This document shows, in pieces, positions 7,199 through 17,300 of a DNA stretch of 63,857 nucleotides; position 1 is the first letter of the stretch, and every line of letters starts with the position of its first letter. Source of the DNA: Sphingopyxis sp. LC81 (GTDB taxonomy: Bacteria > Pseudomonadota > Alphaproteobacteria > Sphingomonadales > Sphingomonadaceae); assembly GCF_000756375.1 (NCBI RefSeq), contig NZ_JNFD01000042.1:1-63857 (forward strand). The letters are read 5' to 3'. The translations under genes and the position numbers were made by a program. The notes under the pieces were generated by a model that was not told the DNA's origin, ran no database searches, and saw nothing but the letters and a program-made list of their open reading frames with translations.

Positions 7199-9313
7199 AT
7201 GCCCGATCTTATGGACGTCACACCCCGATCCAACGCCGCCGCGCTGCTGTTCGCTATCCCGGCGAATCGCTGGTCGGACGAAGAGGTGGCGGGCAAGTCG
7301 CCTGAAGATCTGCTCCTCTATCGCTCGAACCGTCTTGGCTCGGACCTCACCGTGACCAATTTCGGCGGCGGCAACACCTCGGCCAAGCTCGATGCGCGCG
7401 ATCCGCTCACCGGTGAAAGCGTGCAGATTTTGTGGGTCAAGGGGTCGGGCGGCGATATCGGTTCGATGAAGCTCGACGGGTTTTCGACGCTCTATCAGGA
7501 CAAGCTGCTCGGCCTCGAAAAACTCTATCGCGGGCTTGAGCATGAAGACGAGATGGTCGGTTATCTGCCGCACTGCACCTTCGCGCTCAACCCGCGCGCG
7601 GCGTCGATCGACACGCCGCTCCACTCCTATCTGCCCTTCGCGCATGTCGACCATGTCCATCCCGACGCGATCATTGCGCTCGCGGCGTCGAGCGAAGGCG
7701 AAACCGCGACCAAGGCGATCTGGGGCGGGGCAGTCGGCTGGTTGCCCTGGCAGCGTCCGGGTTTCGACCTTGGGCTGAAGCTGCGCGATTTTGTCGCCGC
7801 GCATCCGGGGCTGCGCGGGGTAATGCTGGCGGGGCATGGCATCATCTGCTGGGGCGACACCGCCAGCGCCTGTTATGACAACACAATCGCGCTGATCACC
7901 GATGCCGCGAACTATCTGAATGCGAAGCTGGCCGAGGGGCCGGCGTTCGGTGGCGAGGTTATCGCGCCGCTGCCAGCCGCCGGCCGTGCATCCGCCGCCG
8001 CCAAGCTGGTGCCGCTGCTCCGCGGCCTGATGGGCGGGCGCCGCGTCGGGCATTTTGCCGACGATGCCGAAACGCTCGAATTCACCTGCAGCCGCGATTT
8101 TGCGAAGCTCGCCGCGGTCGGCACCTCGTGCCCCGACCATTTCCTGCGCACCAAGATCGCGCCGCTCGTGCTTGACCCGGCGCGGATCGACGACGCTGCC
8201 TATCTCGCCGAGCGGATCGAGACGTATCGCGCCGATTATGCCGCCTATTACCAGCGGTGCGCGCGGCCCAATTCGCCCGCGATGCGCGATCCCAATCCCG
8301 TGGTCGTGCTCGTCCCCGGCATCGGCCGCATGACCTTTGCCGGCGACAAGACGACCGCGCGGCTCGCGGGCGAATTCTACGCGAACGCGATCAACGTGAT
8401 GCGCGGCGCCGAGGCGATCGGCGCCTATGTCGGGCTCGACGAACAGGAAGCGTTCGACATCGAATATTGGCTGCTCGAGGAAGCGAAGCTCCAGCGCATG
8501 CCGAAACCGAAGCCGCTTGCGGGACGCATCGCGCTCGTCACTGGCGGGGCGGGCGGGATCGGCGCCGCGACCGCCGAGCGCCTCGCTGCCGACGATGCGT
8601 GCGTGCTGCTCGTCGACCGCGACGCCGATGCGCTGACCACAGCGGCGCACGAACTCGAAGGCCGCTTCGGCCGCGACCGCATTCGCTCGGCGGTGTGCGA
8701 CGTGACCGACGAGGCGCAGGTTGCCGCGGCCTTCGCGGCGTGCGCGCGCGAATTCGGCGGGCTCGACATTCTCGTCGCCAACGCCGGTATCGCCTCGTCG
8801 GCGCCGATCGAGGATACGACGCTCGAGCTCTGGCAGCGTAATTACGACGTGCTCGCGCAGGGCTATTTCCTTACCGCGCGCGCGGCCTTCCCGCTGATGA
8901 AGGCGCAAGGGAGCGGGTCGATCGTCTTCATCGGATCGAAGAACGGCATCGCGGCCGCGACCAACGCGTCGGCCTATGCCTCGGCGAAGGCGGCGGCGCT
9001 GCACCTCGCGCGCTGCCTCGCGCTCGAAGGCGCGCCGTTCGGCATTCGCGTCAACACGGTCAACCCCGACGCGGTGATCAAGGGGTCGCGCATCTGGGAC
9101 GGCGACTGGCGCCGCGAGCGCGCGGGCGCGCACGGGATCGATTCGGGCAGCGAGCTCGAGGAACATTATCGCAACCGCTCGATGCTCAAGCGCGACGTGC
9201 TGCCCGAGGACGTCGCCGAAGCGGTCTATTTCCTCAGCAGCGATATGTCGGCAAAGTCGACCGGCAACATGATCAACGTCGACGCGGGCAACGCGCAGGC
9301 GTTTACGCGATAA
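7199..9313 (+). CDS. rhaD: Bifunctional rhamnulose-1-phosphate aldolase / L-lactaldehyde dehydrogenase
   Basis: This 704-residue fusion has two halves. The N-terminal class II aldolase half has NFGGGNTSAK (about 54-63), the metal-binding HVDHVHPD (about 148-155) and GHGIICWGD (about 212). The C-terminal short-chain dehydrogenase half has the NAD motif VTGGAGGIGAA (about 445) and catalytic Tyr592/Lys596 in YASAK. The aldolase splits rhamnulose-1-phosphate into DHAP and L-lactaldehyde, and the dehydrogenase oxidises the aldehyde to L-lactate. The same fusion is known from other bacteria (also called RhaE/RhaEW). A second ATG lies four codons in; neither start has a strong ribosome site. rhaI follows 22 bp later. 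Confidence 0.92.
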   Translation: MPDLMDVTPRSNAAALLFAIPANRWSDEEVAGKSPEDLLLYRSNRLGSDLTVTNFGGGNTSAKLDARDPLTGESVQILWVKGSGGDIGSMKLDGFSTLYQDKLLGLEKLYRGLEHEDEMVGYLPHCTFALNPRAASIDTPLHSYLPFAHVDHVHPDAIIALAASSEGETATKAIWGGAVGWLPWQRPGFDLGLKLRDFVAAHPGLRGVMLAGHGIICWGDTASACYDNTIALITDAANYLNAKLAEGPAFGGEVIAPLPAAGRASAAAKLVPLLRGLMGGRRVGHFADDAETLEFTCSRDFAKLAAVGTSCPDHFLRTKIAPLVLDPARIDDAAYLAERIETYRADYAAYYQRCARPNSPAMRDPNPVVVLVPGIGRMTFAGDKTTARLAGEFYANAINVMRGAEAIGAYVGLDEQEAFDIEYWLLEEAKLQRMPKPKPLAGRIALVTGGAGGIGAATAERLAADDACVLLVDRDADALTTAAHELEGRFGRDRIRSAVCDVTDEAQVAAAFAACAREFGGLDILVANAGIASSAPIEDTTLELWQRNYDVLAQGYFLTARAAFPLMKAQGSGSIVFIGSKNGIAAATNASAYASAKAAALHLARCLALEGAPFGIRVNTVNPDAVIKGSRIWDGDWRRERAGAHGIDSGSELEEHYRNRSMLKRDVLPEDVAEAVYFLSSDMSAKSTGNMINVDAGNAQAFTR

Positions 9314-9335
9314 GATACGGAATCAGGAGAGTTTT

Positions 9336-10631
9336 ATGGCTGGCGATCTGCCGCTCGCACAGGATGACATCGAGCGGCTGAACGCCGGTCTGACCGCCGC
9401 GCTCGACGACGATTACGGCAGCCTCGGCCGCCAGCTCGGCCGGCGCGGCATCGACATCGAAGGCGTCAAGGCGAAGGTGGCGGACTTCTCGGTCGCGGTG
9501 CCGAGCTGGGGCGCGGGGCGCGGCGGCACGCGCTTCGCCAAATTTCCGATCGCGGGCGAGCCGACCAATATTCACGAAAAGATCGAGGATTGCGCGGTCA
9601 TCCAGCAGCTCGGCCGCGCGACGCCGCGCGTCAGCCCGCATTTCCCGTGGGACAAGGTCAGCGACTATCGCGCGCTGCGTGAGGAAGCCGCCGCGCTCGG
9701 CCTCGGTTTCGACGCGGTGAACAGCAACACCTTCCAGGACCAACCGGGGCAGGCGGTGAGCTATGCCACCGGCTCGCTCTCCTCGACGCGCGCCGAGGTG
9801 CGTGAGCAGGCGGTCGCGCATAACATCGAATGTATCGAGATCGGCAAGCAGCTCGGCGTCACCGACCTGACGGTGTGGGTCGGCGACGGCACCAATTTTC
9901 CGGGGCAGCAGGATCTCGGCCGTTCGCTCGATCGCTATCTCGATGCGGCGTCGCAGGTATATGCCGCGCTTCCCGCCGACTGGCGGATGCTGATCGAGCA
10001 CAAGATGTTCGAGCCAGCTTTCTACTCGACCGTGATTTCGGACTGGGGCAGCTCGATCCTCGTCGCGCAGGAACTTGGCGACAAGGCGAAGTGCCTCGTC
10101 GACCTTGGCCATCATGCGCCGAACGTGAACATCGAACAGATCGTCGCGCGGCTGCACCGCTTCGGAAAACTCGGCGGATTCCACTTCAACGACAGCAAAT
10201 ATGGCGACGACGATCTCGACAGCGGCTCGATCAATCCGCACCAGCTCTTTCTCGTCTTCAACGAATTGATCGAGGCCGAGCTGAACCCGCGCGGCGATTT
10301 CCGCCCCGCTTACATGATCGACCAGTCGCATAATGTGACCGACCCGATCGAGAGCATGCTGTCGTCGGCCGAGGCGATCGTCGCGGCCTATGCCAAGGCG
10401 CTGCTCGTCGACCGCGAGGCTTTGCTCGCGGCGCAGGAAGCCAATGACACGATGATGGCGTTCCAGGCGCTGCGTGCCGCGTACCGCACCGATGTCACCC
10501 CGATCCTCGCGGCGGCGCGCGCCGAAGCGGGCGGGGCGATCGACACGATCGCGGCCTATCGCGCGAGCGGCTGGCGTGATCGTAAGGCGCAGGAACGGCG
10601 CGCCGCGGGAGCGGCCGCGGGGATCGTCTAA
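9336..10631 (+). CDS. rhaI: L-rhamnose isomerase (Pseudomonas stutzeri RhaI type)
   Basis: The 431-residue TIM-barrel protein interconverts L-rhamnose and L-rhamnulose. Predicted metal and catalytic residues align well with the P. stutzeri enzyme: Glu near 220 (LIEHKMFEP), Asp and His near 255/258 (LVDLGHHAP), His near 283 and the two Asp in FHFNDSKYGDDD, and Asp near 328 (MIDQSHN). The start ATG follows AGGAGAG. It is co-transcribed with the aldolase-dehydrogenase gene and is followed by the DeoR regulator. Confidence 0.95.
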   Translation: MAGDLPLAQDDIERLNAGLTAALDDDYGSLGRQLGRRGIDIEGVKAKVADFSVAVPSWGAGRGGTRFAKFPIAGEPTNIHEKIEDCAVIQQLGRATPRVSPHFPWDKVSDYRALREEAAALGLGFDAVNSNTFQDQPGQAVSYATGSLSSTRAEVREQAVAHNIECIEIGKQLGVTDLTVWVGDGTNFPGQQDLGRSLDRYLDAASQVYAALPADWRMLIEHKMFEPAFYSTVISDWGSSILVAQELGDKAKCLVDLGHHAPNVNIEQIVARLHRFGKLGGFHFNDSKYGDDDLDSGSINPHQLFLVFNELIEAELNPRGDFRPAYMIDQSHNVTDPIESMLSSAEAIVAAYAKALLVDREALLAAQEANDTMMAFQALRAAYRTDVTPILAAARAEAGGAIDTIAAYRASGWRDRKAQERRAAGAAAGIV

Positions 10632-10691
10632 TCATTCGATTGCAACTCGGCGCAGCTCCCGTCAAATAGGCGCAATCAGACAGGGACCCAT

Positions 10692-11477
10692 ATGCACGCA
10701 GCCGAACGCGAAAAAATGATCCTCGACAGCCTGGGCGAGAGCGGTTTCGTCTCGTTCCGCGACCTCGAAAGCCGCGTCGCCGCGTCGCCCGCCACCATTC
10801 GCCGCGATCTCGACCGGCTCGAAGAAGCCGGCGTCATCACGCGCGTGCGCGGCGGGGCGAAGCGCGTCGGCGGGGGAGATGGTGCGTCGACCGCGTCCGA
10901 AGACGGCCTGTCGGGTATCCCCTTCCACGAAAATATCGGCCGCAATCGCGCCGCGAAGGAAGCGATCGGGCGCGCCGCGGCGGGGCTCTGCATCCCCGGC
11001 GAGGGCGTGATGATCGACGGCGGCTCGACGACGCTGCAAATGTGTCCGCACCTCGACGGCCTCGCGCTGCAGGTTCTGACCAACTCGCTCCATATCGTCA
11101 GTGCGCTGCTGCCGCAGCCGACGACGCGCATATTGGTGCCGTCGGGGCAGGTGTTTCGCGAACAGAATATCGTCCTTTCGGCGGCGGGAGACGACGGCAT
11201 GCCGCGCTTTCACGCGCCCAAGTTGTTCATGGGCGCGGCGTCGATGGGCCCCGCCGGGCTGATGCAGGCCGACGTGATCCTTGTCGCCGCCGAACGCCGC
11301 CTGATCGAGCGCGCCGACGAGATCATCGTGCTCGTCGACAGTTCCAAATTCTCGGGTCCCTCGGGCAATGTCGTTTGCTCGCTCGACGAGATCGACGTCG
11401 TCGTCACCGACGCCGGAATCGAACCGCACCATGTCGCGATGATGGAAGCCGCCGGTATCCGCGTCGTCATCGCCTGA
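10692..11477 (+). CDS. DeoR-family transcriptional regulator of the rhamnose locus
   Basis: The 261-residue protein has an N-terminal winged helix of DeoR type (VSFRDLESRVAASPATIRRDLDRLEEAGVITRVRGG) and a C-terminal sugar-phosphate-sensing domain with MIDGGSTTLQMC and VDSSKF motifs. DeoR proteins usually repress and are released by a phosphorylated sugar; rhamnulose-1-phosphate is the natural candidate here. It sits between the rha catabolic genes and the TonB-receptor operon, so it may control both. The effector and mode are inferred. Confidence 0.9.
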   Translation: MHAAEREKMILDSLGESGFVSFRDLESRVAASPATIRRDLDRLEEAGVITRVRGGAKRVGGGDGASTASEDGLSGIPFHENIGRNRAAKEAIGRAAAGLCIPGEGVMIDGGSTTLQMCPHLDGLALQVLTNSLHIVSALLPQPTTRILVPSGQVFREQNIVLSAAGDDGMPRFHAPKLFMGAASMGPAGLMQADVILVAAERRLIERADEIIVLVDSSKFSGPSGNVVCSLDEIDVVVTDAGIEPHHVAMMEAAGIRVVIA

Positions 11478-11687
11478 ATTTCCCAAAGTCATTGAACCAA
11501 AACCGCGGCCCGCCGTGCCGTTCGGGTTCGAATGATTGAATTTGATCGTTGACGTGATTGATAAAGACAAATAATGAGCATTGATGCAGAAACGCTCATC
11601 GAAGCGTGGCATCGGAGGAACAAGATGGCCGGACAGGCGCCTCCGTCAAAAGGGACAGCTCGCGAGGGCGAGCGCAGGGAGGATGCG
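11478..11687 (+). promoter_or_regulatory. Upstream region of the rhamnoside TonB-receptor operon
   Basis: The 210 bp between the DeoR gene and the chosen receptor start contain GAATTTGATCG (11538-11548), shared with the rhaB/rhaD divergent promoter, within an AT-richer stretch of repeated GATTGA/TTGATC words. An in-frame ATG at 11574 could lengthen the receptor by 38 residues, but its peptide is not signal-like. AGGGAGG at 11676-11682 supports the start at 11688. No unambiguous -35/-10 pair was identified. Confidence 0.4.
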
Positions 11688-14333
11688 ATGAAGGCGATGA
11701 CGACTGCAGGGCTGGATATGGTTGCGCGGCGGAACGCGCGGCGGCGCGGCATTTCGGCGCTGGCGTGCGCGGGCGCGCTGCTCGGAGCGAGCGGTGCCTA
11801 TGCGCAGGAAGCCGATTCCGAAGCCCCGACCGACGCGGACATTGTCGTCACCGGCACCTTGCTGCGCGGCGTCGCGCCGGTCGGCACCAATGTCGTCGCG
11901 GTCAGCGAGGCCGATGTCGTCGCTTCGGGCGCCGCCTCGGCGAACGACCTGCTCGCCTCGATCCCGCAGGTCGGTAATTTCGGGACGATCCCGGCGGGGC
12001 TCGGCAATTTCGGCAACCCGATCGTGCGCCCCAATATCCGTAACCTCGGCGCGAGCGGCGGCTCGACGACGCTCGTGCTCGTCGACGGCCACCGCATGGT
12101 CGGCGCCGGCATCCTGCAGACGAGCTTTGATCCCTCGGTCATCCCGCCCGACGTGATCAAGCGCGTCGATGTTATCCCCGACGGCGGCTCGTCGATCTAT
12201 GGTTCGGACGCGATCGGCGGCGTGATCAACTTCATCACGCGCGACCGCTATGACGGCATCGGCGTCAACGCGCGTTATGGCTTTGCCAAAAATTACCAGA
12301 CGATCGATGCCAGCGTCATCGCGGGCAAGGACTGGGGTTCGGGCTCGGCCTATATTTCCTATTCCTACGCCTGGCACGACGATTTGATCGGGCTCGACCG
12401 CGATTATGCGACCGCGAACCAGACCGACCGCGGCGGCGGCGATTTCCGCAGCACCGCCTGCGCGCTCGCCAACATCACCGTCGGCACGACGACCTATGCG
12501 CTTCCGGGTCGGGCGCCGGGGGTCAATCGCTGCGATCAGACCGATTATGCGGCGATCTATCCGCGCGAGGAACGCCATAGCGTCTTCGCCGGACTGACGC
12601 AGGACCTGAGCGATTCGGTCGCGTTCAAGCTGTCGGCCTATTGGTCGAAGCGCGACACGCTGCACCGCAGCGCGCAGAGCAGCATGAGCGGGACGATCAC
12701 CGCCGCGAACCCCTTCTTCCGCCCGATCGGAACCGAGCTCGCGCACAGCGTCGCCTTCGCATTCGACGACGTCTTCGGGCCGAGCAACGACAGCCCGTCC
12801 AGCTTCACCTCCTATGGAATAACGCCCAGCTTCGATTTCGAGCTCGGCGGCGGCTGGCAGCTGCGCACAATGGCCAACTTCGGACGCAGCGAGAATGAAT
12901 CGACCGAGCGGTCGTTCAACTCGACCGCGGCGACGATCGCGCTTGCGGGCAGAACCACCGCAACCGCGCTCAACCCCTATAATCTCTCGGCGACGTCGCC
13001 CGCGGTGCTCGCGGCGATCGACGATTTCGTCAACTATGGCGAAGCGACGCAGGAGCTCGCCGAAGGGCGCGTCGTGCTCGACGGCCCGCTGTTCGCGATG
13101 CCTGGCGGCGACGTGCGCCTCGCGGTCGGCGGCGAATATCATTATGAGAATATCCGCTCGTTCACCGGCAGCGGCCCCGAGGCTGCCGTCACCGGATCGA
13201 ACGCCTACACCGCGCGCAACGTCAAGTCGCTGTTCGGCGAATTGCTGATCCCGATCTTCGGCGCCGACAACCGCACCCCGGGGTTCTACAGCCTCGAGCT
13301 GTCGGGATCGATCCGCTACGACGATTACAGCGACGTCGGCGGCACGACCAATCCCAAGATCGGCGTGACCTGGCGGCCGTTCGAGGCGCTGACGATCCGC
13401 GGCAATTACGGCACGTCGTTCCACGCGCCGAGCCTTGCCGACCTCGGCAATTCGGTCGATGCGCGCGTTCAGGTGCTGCCGTTCAGTCCGTTCCGCGCGC
13501 CGAACAGCTCGCCGTTCGACGCGCTGCGCCCGACGATCGCGATCGCCGGCGGCAACGCCAATCTGAAGCCCGAAACCGCCGACACCTGGTCGCTCGGTTT
13601 CGACCTCAAGCCCGCGGCGATCGAGGGCTTCGTCGCCAGCGCGACCTATTTCAACGTGAAGTTCAAGGATGCGATCGCGGTCCCGCCGTTCACGTCGCCC
13701 TTGCTGTTCACGACCCCGGCATATGCGGACTTCTTCATCCTCAATCCAACGCTCGCACAGGCGCAGGCAGCGGCAGGAAACCTCCGCGTCGATGGCGTGC
13801 CGAACCTCGCGACCTTGTTCGCGATCAGCTCGCCCTATGTGCTGTTCCTCGCGCAGCGCGCGAACCTCGGCGCGGTGAATGTCGACGGGATCGACTTCAA
13901 CCTCGCCTATAATCGCCCGACGGGCTTCGGCTCGATCCACGCGAATTTCACCGGCAGCTACCTCCTCAATCGCGAGACGCAGGTGGTGCAAGGCGGTCCG
14001 GTCAACGACGATCTCAAGAATGGCACCGGGCGTTTCCTCTTCACCGCGGGGCTTGGCGCGACGGTGGGCGATTTCACCGCGCGCGCGACGCTCAACCATC
14101 GCAGCGGCTATCCGATCATCGGGCTGCCGCCGCAGGAGCGGGTGTCGGCGTTCGACACCGTCGACCTTTTCTTCAGCTATGATCTGGGCGACATGCTCGC
14201 GAACACGCTGCTGACGCTGAACGTCGACAATGTCTTTGACGAGGACCCGCCGTTCCTGAACAGTGCATCGGGCTATACCAATGGCAGCACGCTCGGCCGG
14301 CTGGTATCCTTCGGTATTCGCACCAAATTCTGA
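11688..14333 (+). CDS. TonB-dependent outer-membrane receptor of the rhamnoside locus
   Basis: The 881-residue protein has a long N-terminal signal peptide ending YAQ, a TonB-box/plug region (DIVVTGTLLRG, NDLLASIPQ, VLVDGHRMVG, VDVIPDGGSSIYGSDAIGGVINFIT) and a large beta-barrel ending with the C-terminal Phe signature (VSFGIRTKF). It would import large or scarce substrates across the outer membrane using TonB energy. It is the first gene of the acylated-rhamnoside operon, with the GH78 gene starting 13 bp later. Substrate specificity is inferred only from neighbours. Confidence 0.92.
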   Translation: MKAMTTAGLDMVARRNARRRGISALACAGALLGASGAYAQEADSEAPTDADIVVTGTLLRGVAPVGTNVVAVSEADVVASGAASANDLLASIPQVGNFGTIPAGLGNFGNPIVRPNIRNLGASGGSTTLVLVDGHRMVGAGILQTSFDPSVIPPDVIKRVDVIPDGGSSIYGSDAIGGVINFITRDRYDGIGVNARYGFAKNYQTIDASVIAGKDWGSGSAYISYSYAWHDDLIGLDRDYATANQTDRGGGDFRSTACALANITVGTTTYALPGRAPGVNRCDQTDYAAIYPREERHSVFAGLTQDLSDSVAFKLSAYWSKRDTLHRSAQSSMSGTITAANPFFRPIGTELAHSVAFAFDDVFGPSNDSPSSFTSYGITPSFDFELGGGWQLRTMANFGRSENESTERSFNSTAATIALAGRTTATALNPYNLSATSPAVLAAIDDFVNYGEATQELAEGRVVLDGPLFAMPGGDVRLAVGGEYHYENIRSFTGSGPEAAVTGSNAYTARNVKSLFGELLIPIFGADNRTPGFYSLELSGSIRYDDYSDVGGTTNPKIGVTWRPFEALTIRGNYGTSFHAPSLADLGNSVDARVQVLPFSPFRAPNSSPFDALRPTIAIAGGNANLKPETADTWSLGFDLKPAAIEGFVASATYFNVKFKDAIAVPPFTSPLLFTTPAYADFFILNPTLAQAQAAAGNLRVDGVPNLATLFAISSPYVLFLAQRANLGAVNVDGIDFNLAYNRPTGFGSIHANFTGSYLLNRETQVVQGGPVNDDLKNGTGRFLFTAGLGATVGDFTARATLNHRSGYPIIGLPPQERVSAFDTVDLFFSYDLGDMLANTLLTLNVDNVFDEDPPFLNSASGYTNGSTLGRLVSFGIRTKF

Positions 14334-14346
14334 CGGGGAGGTTGGG

Positions 14347-17300
14347 TTGCCGCTGATCGGAAGCTTGCGAGGCCTGTTCTGGGGTGCGCTCGCGGCCGCC
14401 GGCATGGCGACCTCGCCTGCATCGGCGGCCGATCAGGCCCCGGCGGAGCTGCGGACCGAATATGCCGCGGCGCCGCTGGGTCTCGACACGGCGGCGCCGC
14501 GGCTGGCGTGGCGCTCGCCGGTCGCGCGGCAAACGGCGTATCGTATCCGCGTCGCGACTTCCGAAGCCGACCTCGATCGCGCGCCGCTGTGGGATAGCGG
14601 CAAGGTCGTATCCGCGGACAATGTCCAGATTGCCTATGCCGGACCCGCGCTCGCGTCGCGCCAGCGTTACTGGTGGCAGGTGCAGGTTTGGGACGAGGGC
14701 GGCAAGGTGACCGGCTGGAGCACGCCCGCCTGGTGGGAAACGGGACTGCTCACGGCATCCGACTGGCAGGCCAAGTGGATTTCGGGACCCACAAGGCGCG
14801 ATCATGACTGGGGCGACCTGACTCTCGACGCCGAGCTGACGCTGACGGGCAAGAGCGTCGATATATTGTTCCGCGCGCTTCCCAACGGCAAAACCTATGG
14901 CGACGCCTATGTCTGGACGCTCGCCGACGACAAGAACGGGCCCGAGCTGATCGAGACGATCCGCCGCTATCCCGGCGGCACGAGTTCGGCGATCAAGATG
15001 GAGCGGCTGGGGCAGGCCAAGCTTGCCGCGCCCCTGAAAGGGCGCCGCATCGCGCTGTCGATCCGCGCCGAGGGTGGCCGCATCGTCACGCGCATCGACG
15101 GGGCGGTCGTCGCGACGGTCGACAACGACGCGCACAAGCACGGCACGATCGGCTTTGCAGGTAAGGAAGCCAGTGCCGCTACAATTCATTCGGTCCGCGT
15201 ATCGGGCACGCAAAGCCCCGCGGTCGCGTTCGATTTTGCGGGCGGCGACAATCCGTTCACCGGCGGCAGCGTGGCGAAGGACGGGCTCGTCGTCGCCAGC
15301 GGCGTTCCGGGCGTCGACCTGATGCTCCCGATCGAAGCACCCGCGCCGCTCGTCCGGCGCGCCTTCCGTCTCTCCAAGCCGGTGGCCAGCGCACGCCTCT
15401 ATTATGCGGGCGCGGGTATGCCGCGCCTGTCGGTCAACGGCAGTGTCGTCGGCTCGTCGCTCGGCGCGGGGTTCACCGCCTATGACAAGCGCGTGCTGGG
15501 TTATGCCCTCGACGTCACCAGCCTGCTGCGTCGCGGTGAGAATGTGATCGGCGCCGAACTCGGGCGCGGCTGGTACGGGCTGACCGATCCCAACGAATGG
15601 TATTTCCACGCGGCGCCCTGGCACGCCGAACCCGCGCTCAAGGCGCAGCTCGAAGTCGCTTACGCCGACGGGACGCGCGAAACGGTCGTGACCGACGGCA
15701 GCTGGCGCACCGTTTCTGGCCCGACGCTCAATGACTCGGTGCATCGCGGCGAACGTCATGACGCGCGGCTGGTGCTGGCGGGCTGGGATCGTGCGAGTTT
15801 CCGCGACCGCAAATGGCAGGCGGCGCCGGTAGTTGCAGGGCCGGCGGGACAGCTTGTCGCCGCCACCTCCGAAGCGATCGAGCCGGTCGAAAATATCGCG
15901 CCCGTCGCAGTCAAGGAAGTCGCCCCAGGCGTCTATGTCTATGATTTCGGGCGCATCGTCGCGGGCTGGCCGGCGCTGAAGGTCAGCGGTCCGCGCGGTC
16001 TCACCGTGTCGATGGTCGCGAGCGAGCGCGTCGCCGACGACGGTAAGGTCGTCCCCGCCGCGGGCCTGATCGACGCGCAGCTCCAGACTGATCGCTATAA
16101 GCTCGCGGGCAAGGGCGTGGAGCAGTGGGAACCACGCTTCGGCTATCGCGGCTTTCGTTATGTGCAGGTCGATGGTTTTCCGGGCACGCCGCCCGAAGGC
16201 GCGCTCACCGCCCGCATTGTCCATTCGGCGGTCGCGCGCACGGGCAGCTTTGCCAGCGCCGACCCGCTGCTGAACCAGATCGACTACGCGGCGATCGCGT
16301 CGATCCTTAACAATCTCCACGGCTTCCAGACCGACACGCCGACCTATGAGAAAAATGGCTGGTCCGGCGATGCGCAGGCGTCGGCGGGCGCCGCGGCGCG
16401 CAGCCTCGACATCGCGCGCGTCTGGACCAAATGGCTCGCCGATTTCCGCGATGCGCAATCGGACAAGGGCGAAGTGCCCGAGATCGCGCCGACAACGCCC
16501 TTCTATGGCTATGAGAACACCCCCGGCTGGAACGTGATCTGGGGGCCGACGACGCCGTGGGACGCGGCGGCGATGATCCTGCCGTGGGAGCTTTACACGA
16601 CCTATGGCGATACGCGTGTGCTCGCGGACAATCAGGACATGCAGCGCCGGCTGGTCGATTACACCGCGACCTTCATCAAGGCGCCCGATTATCAGCGCTC
16701 GGCCGGGCTTTCCGAATGGGCGTCGGCGGGCGGCATGGATTACAGCAACGCGCGTGGCGGCGGCATCGATGCGGTGACCACGGCCTATTTCTTCCATCAG
16801 GCGGACCTGCTCGCGAAGTCGTCGGCGATCGTCGGCAAGGCCGAGGATGCAGCGCGTTACGCGAAGCTCGCCGAGGATATCCGGACCGCCTACAACACGC
16901 GCTATTGGGATGCGACGAGCGGCTGGTATCGCACCGTCGATGCCAAGGGCGTCGCGGGTCAGCCGACACAGGTGCAGAATATCCTGCCGCTCGCGTTCGG
17001 TATGGTGCCGCCGGGCCGCGAGCAGGGCGTCGCCGACACCATCGCGCGCGATGTCGACAAACAGGGGCTGCGTACCGGCGTCTATGGCGCGCGCTATCTG
17101 CTCGAAATCCTCAGCGACTATGGCCATGCGAACCTTGCGTACCGGGTCGCGACGCGCACCGACGAGCCGAGCTGGGGCTGGTGGATCAAGAACGGCCATA
17201 AGACGATGTTCGAGACGTGGAGCCTGAACAGCCGCTCGCGCGACCATCATTATTTCGCCTCGATCGCCGACTGGATGCGGCAACGGCTGGCCGGGCTGCG

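Noticed and set aside
7052..9166. A 704-codon antisense open frame across the aldolase-dehydrogenase gene
   Set aside because: It has no recognisable protein features, while the sense frame has both aldolase and dehydrogenase active sites.
11646..14405. A 919-codon antisense open frame across the TonB receptor
   Set aside because: Same cause: long antisense frames arise from high-GC codon bias. The plus strand encodes a full receptor with a signal peptide and C-terminal Phe.
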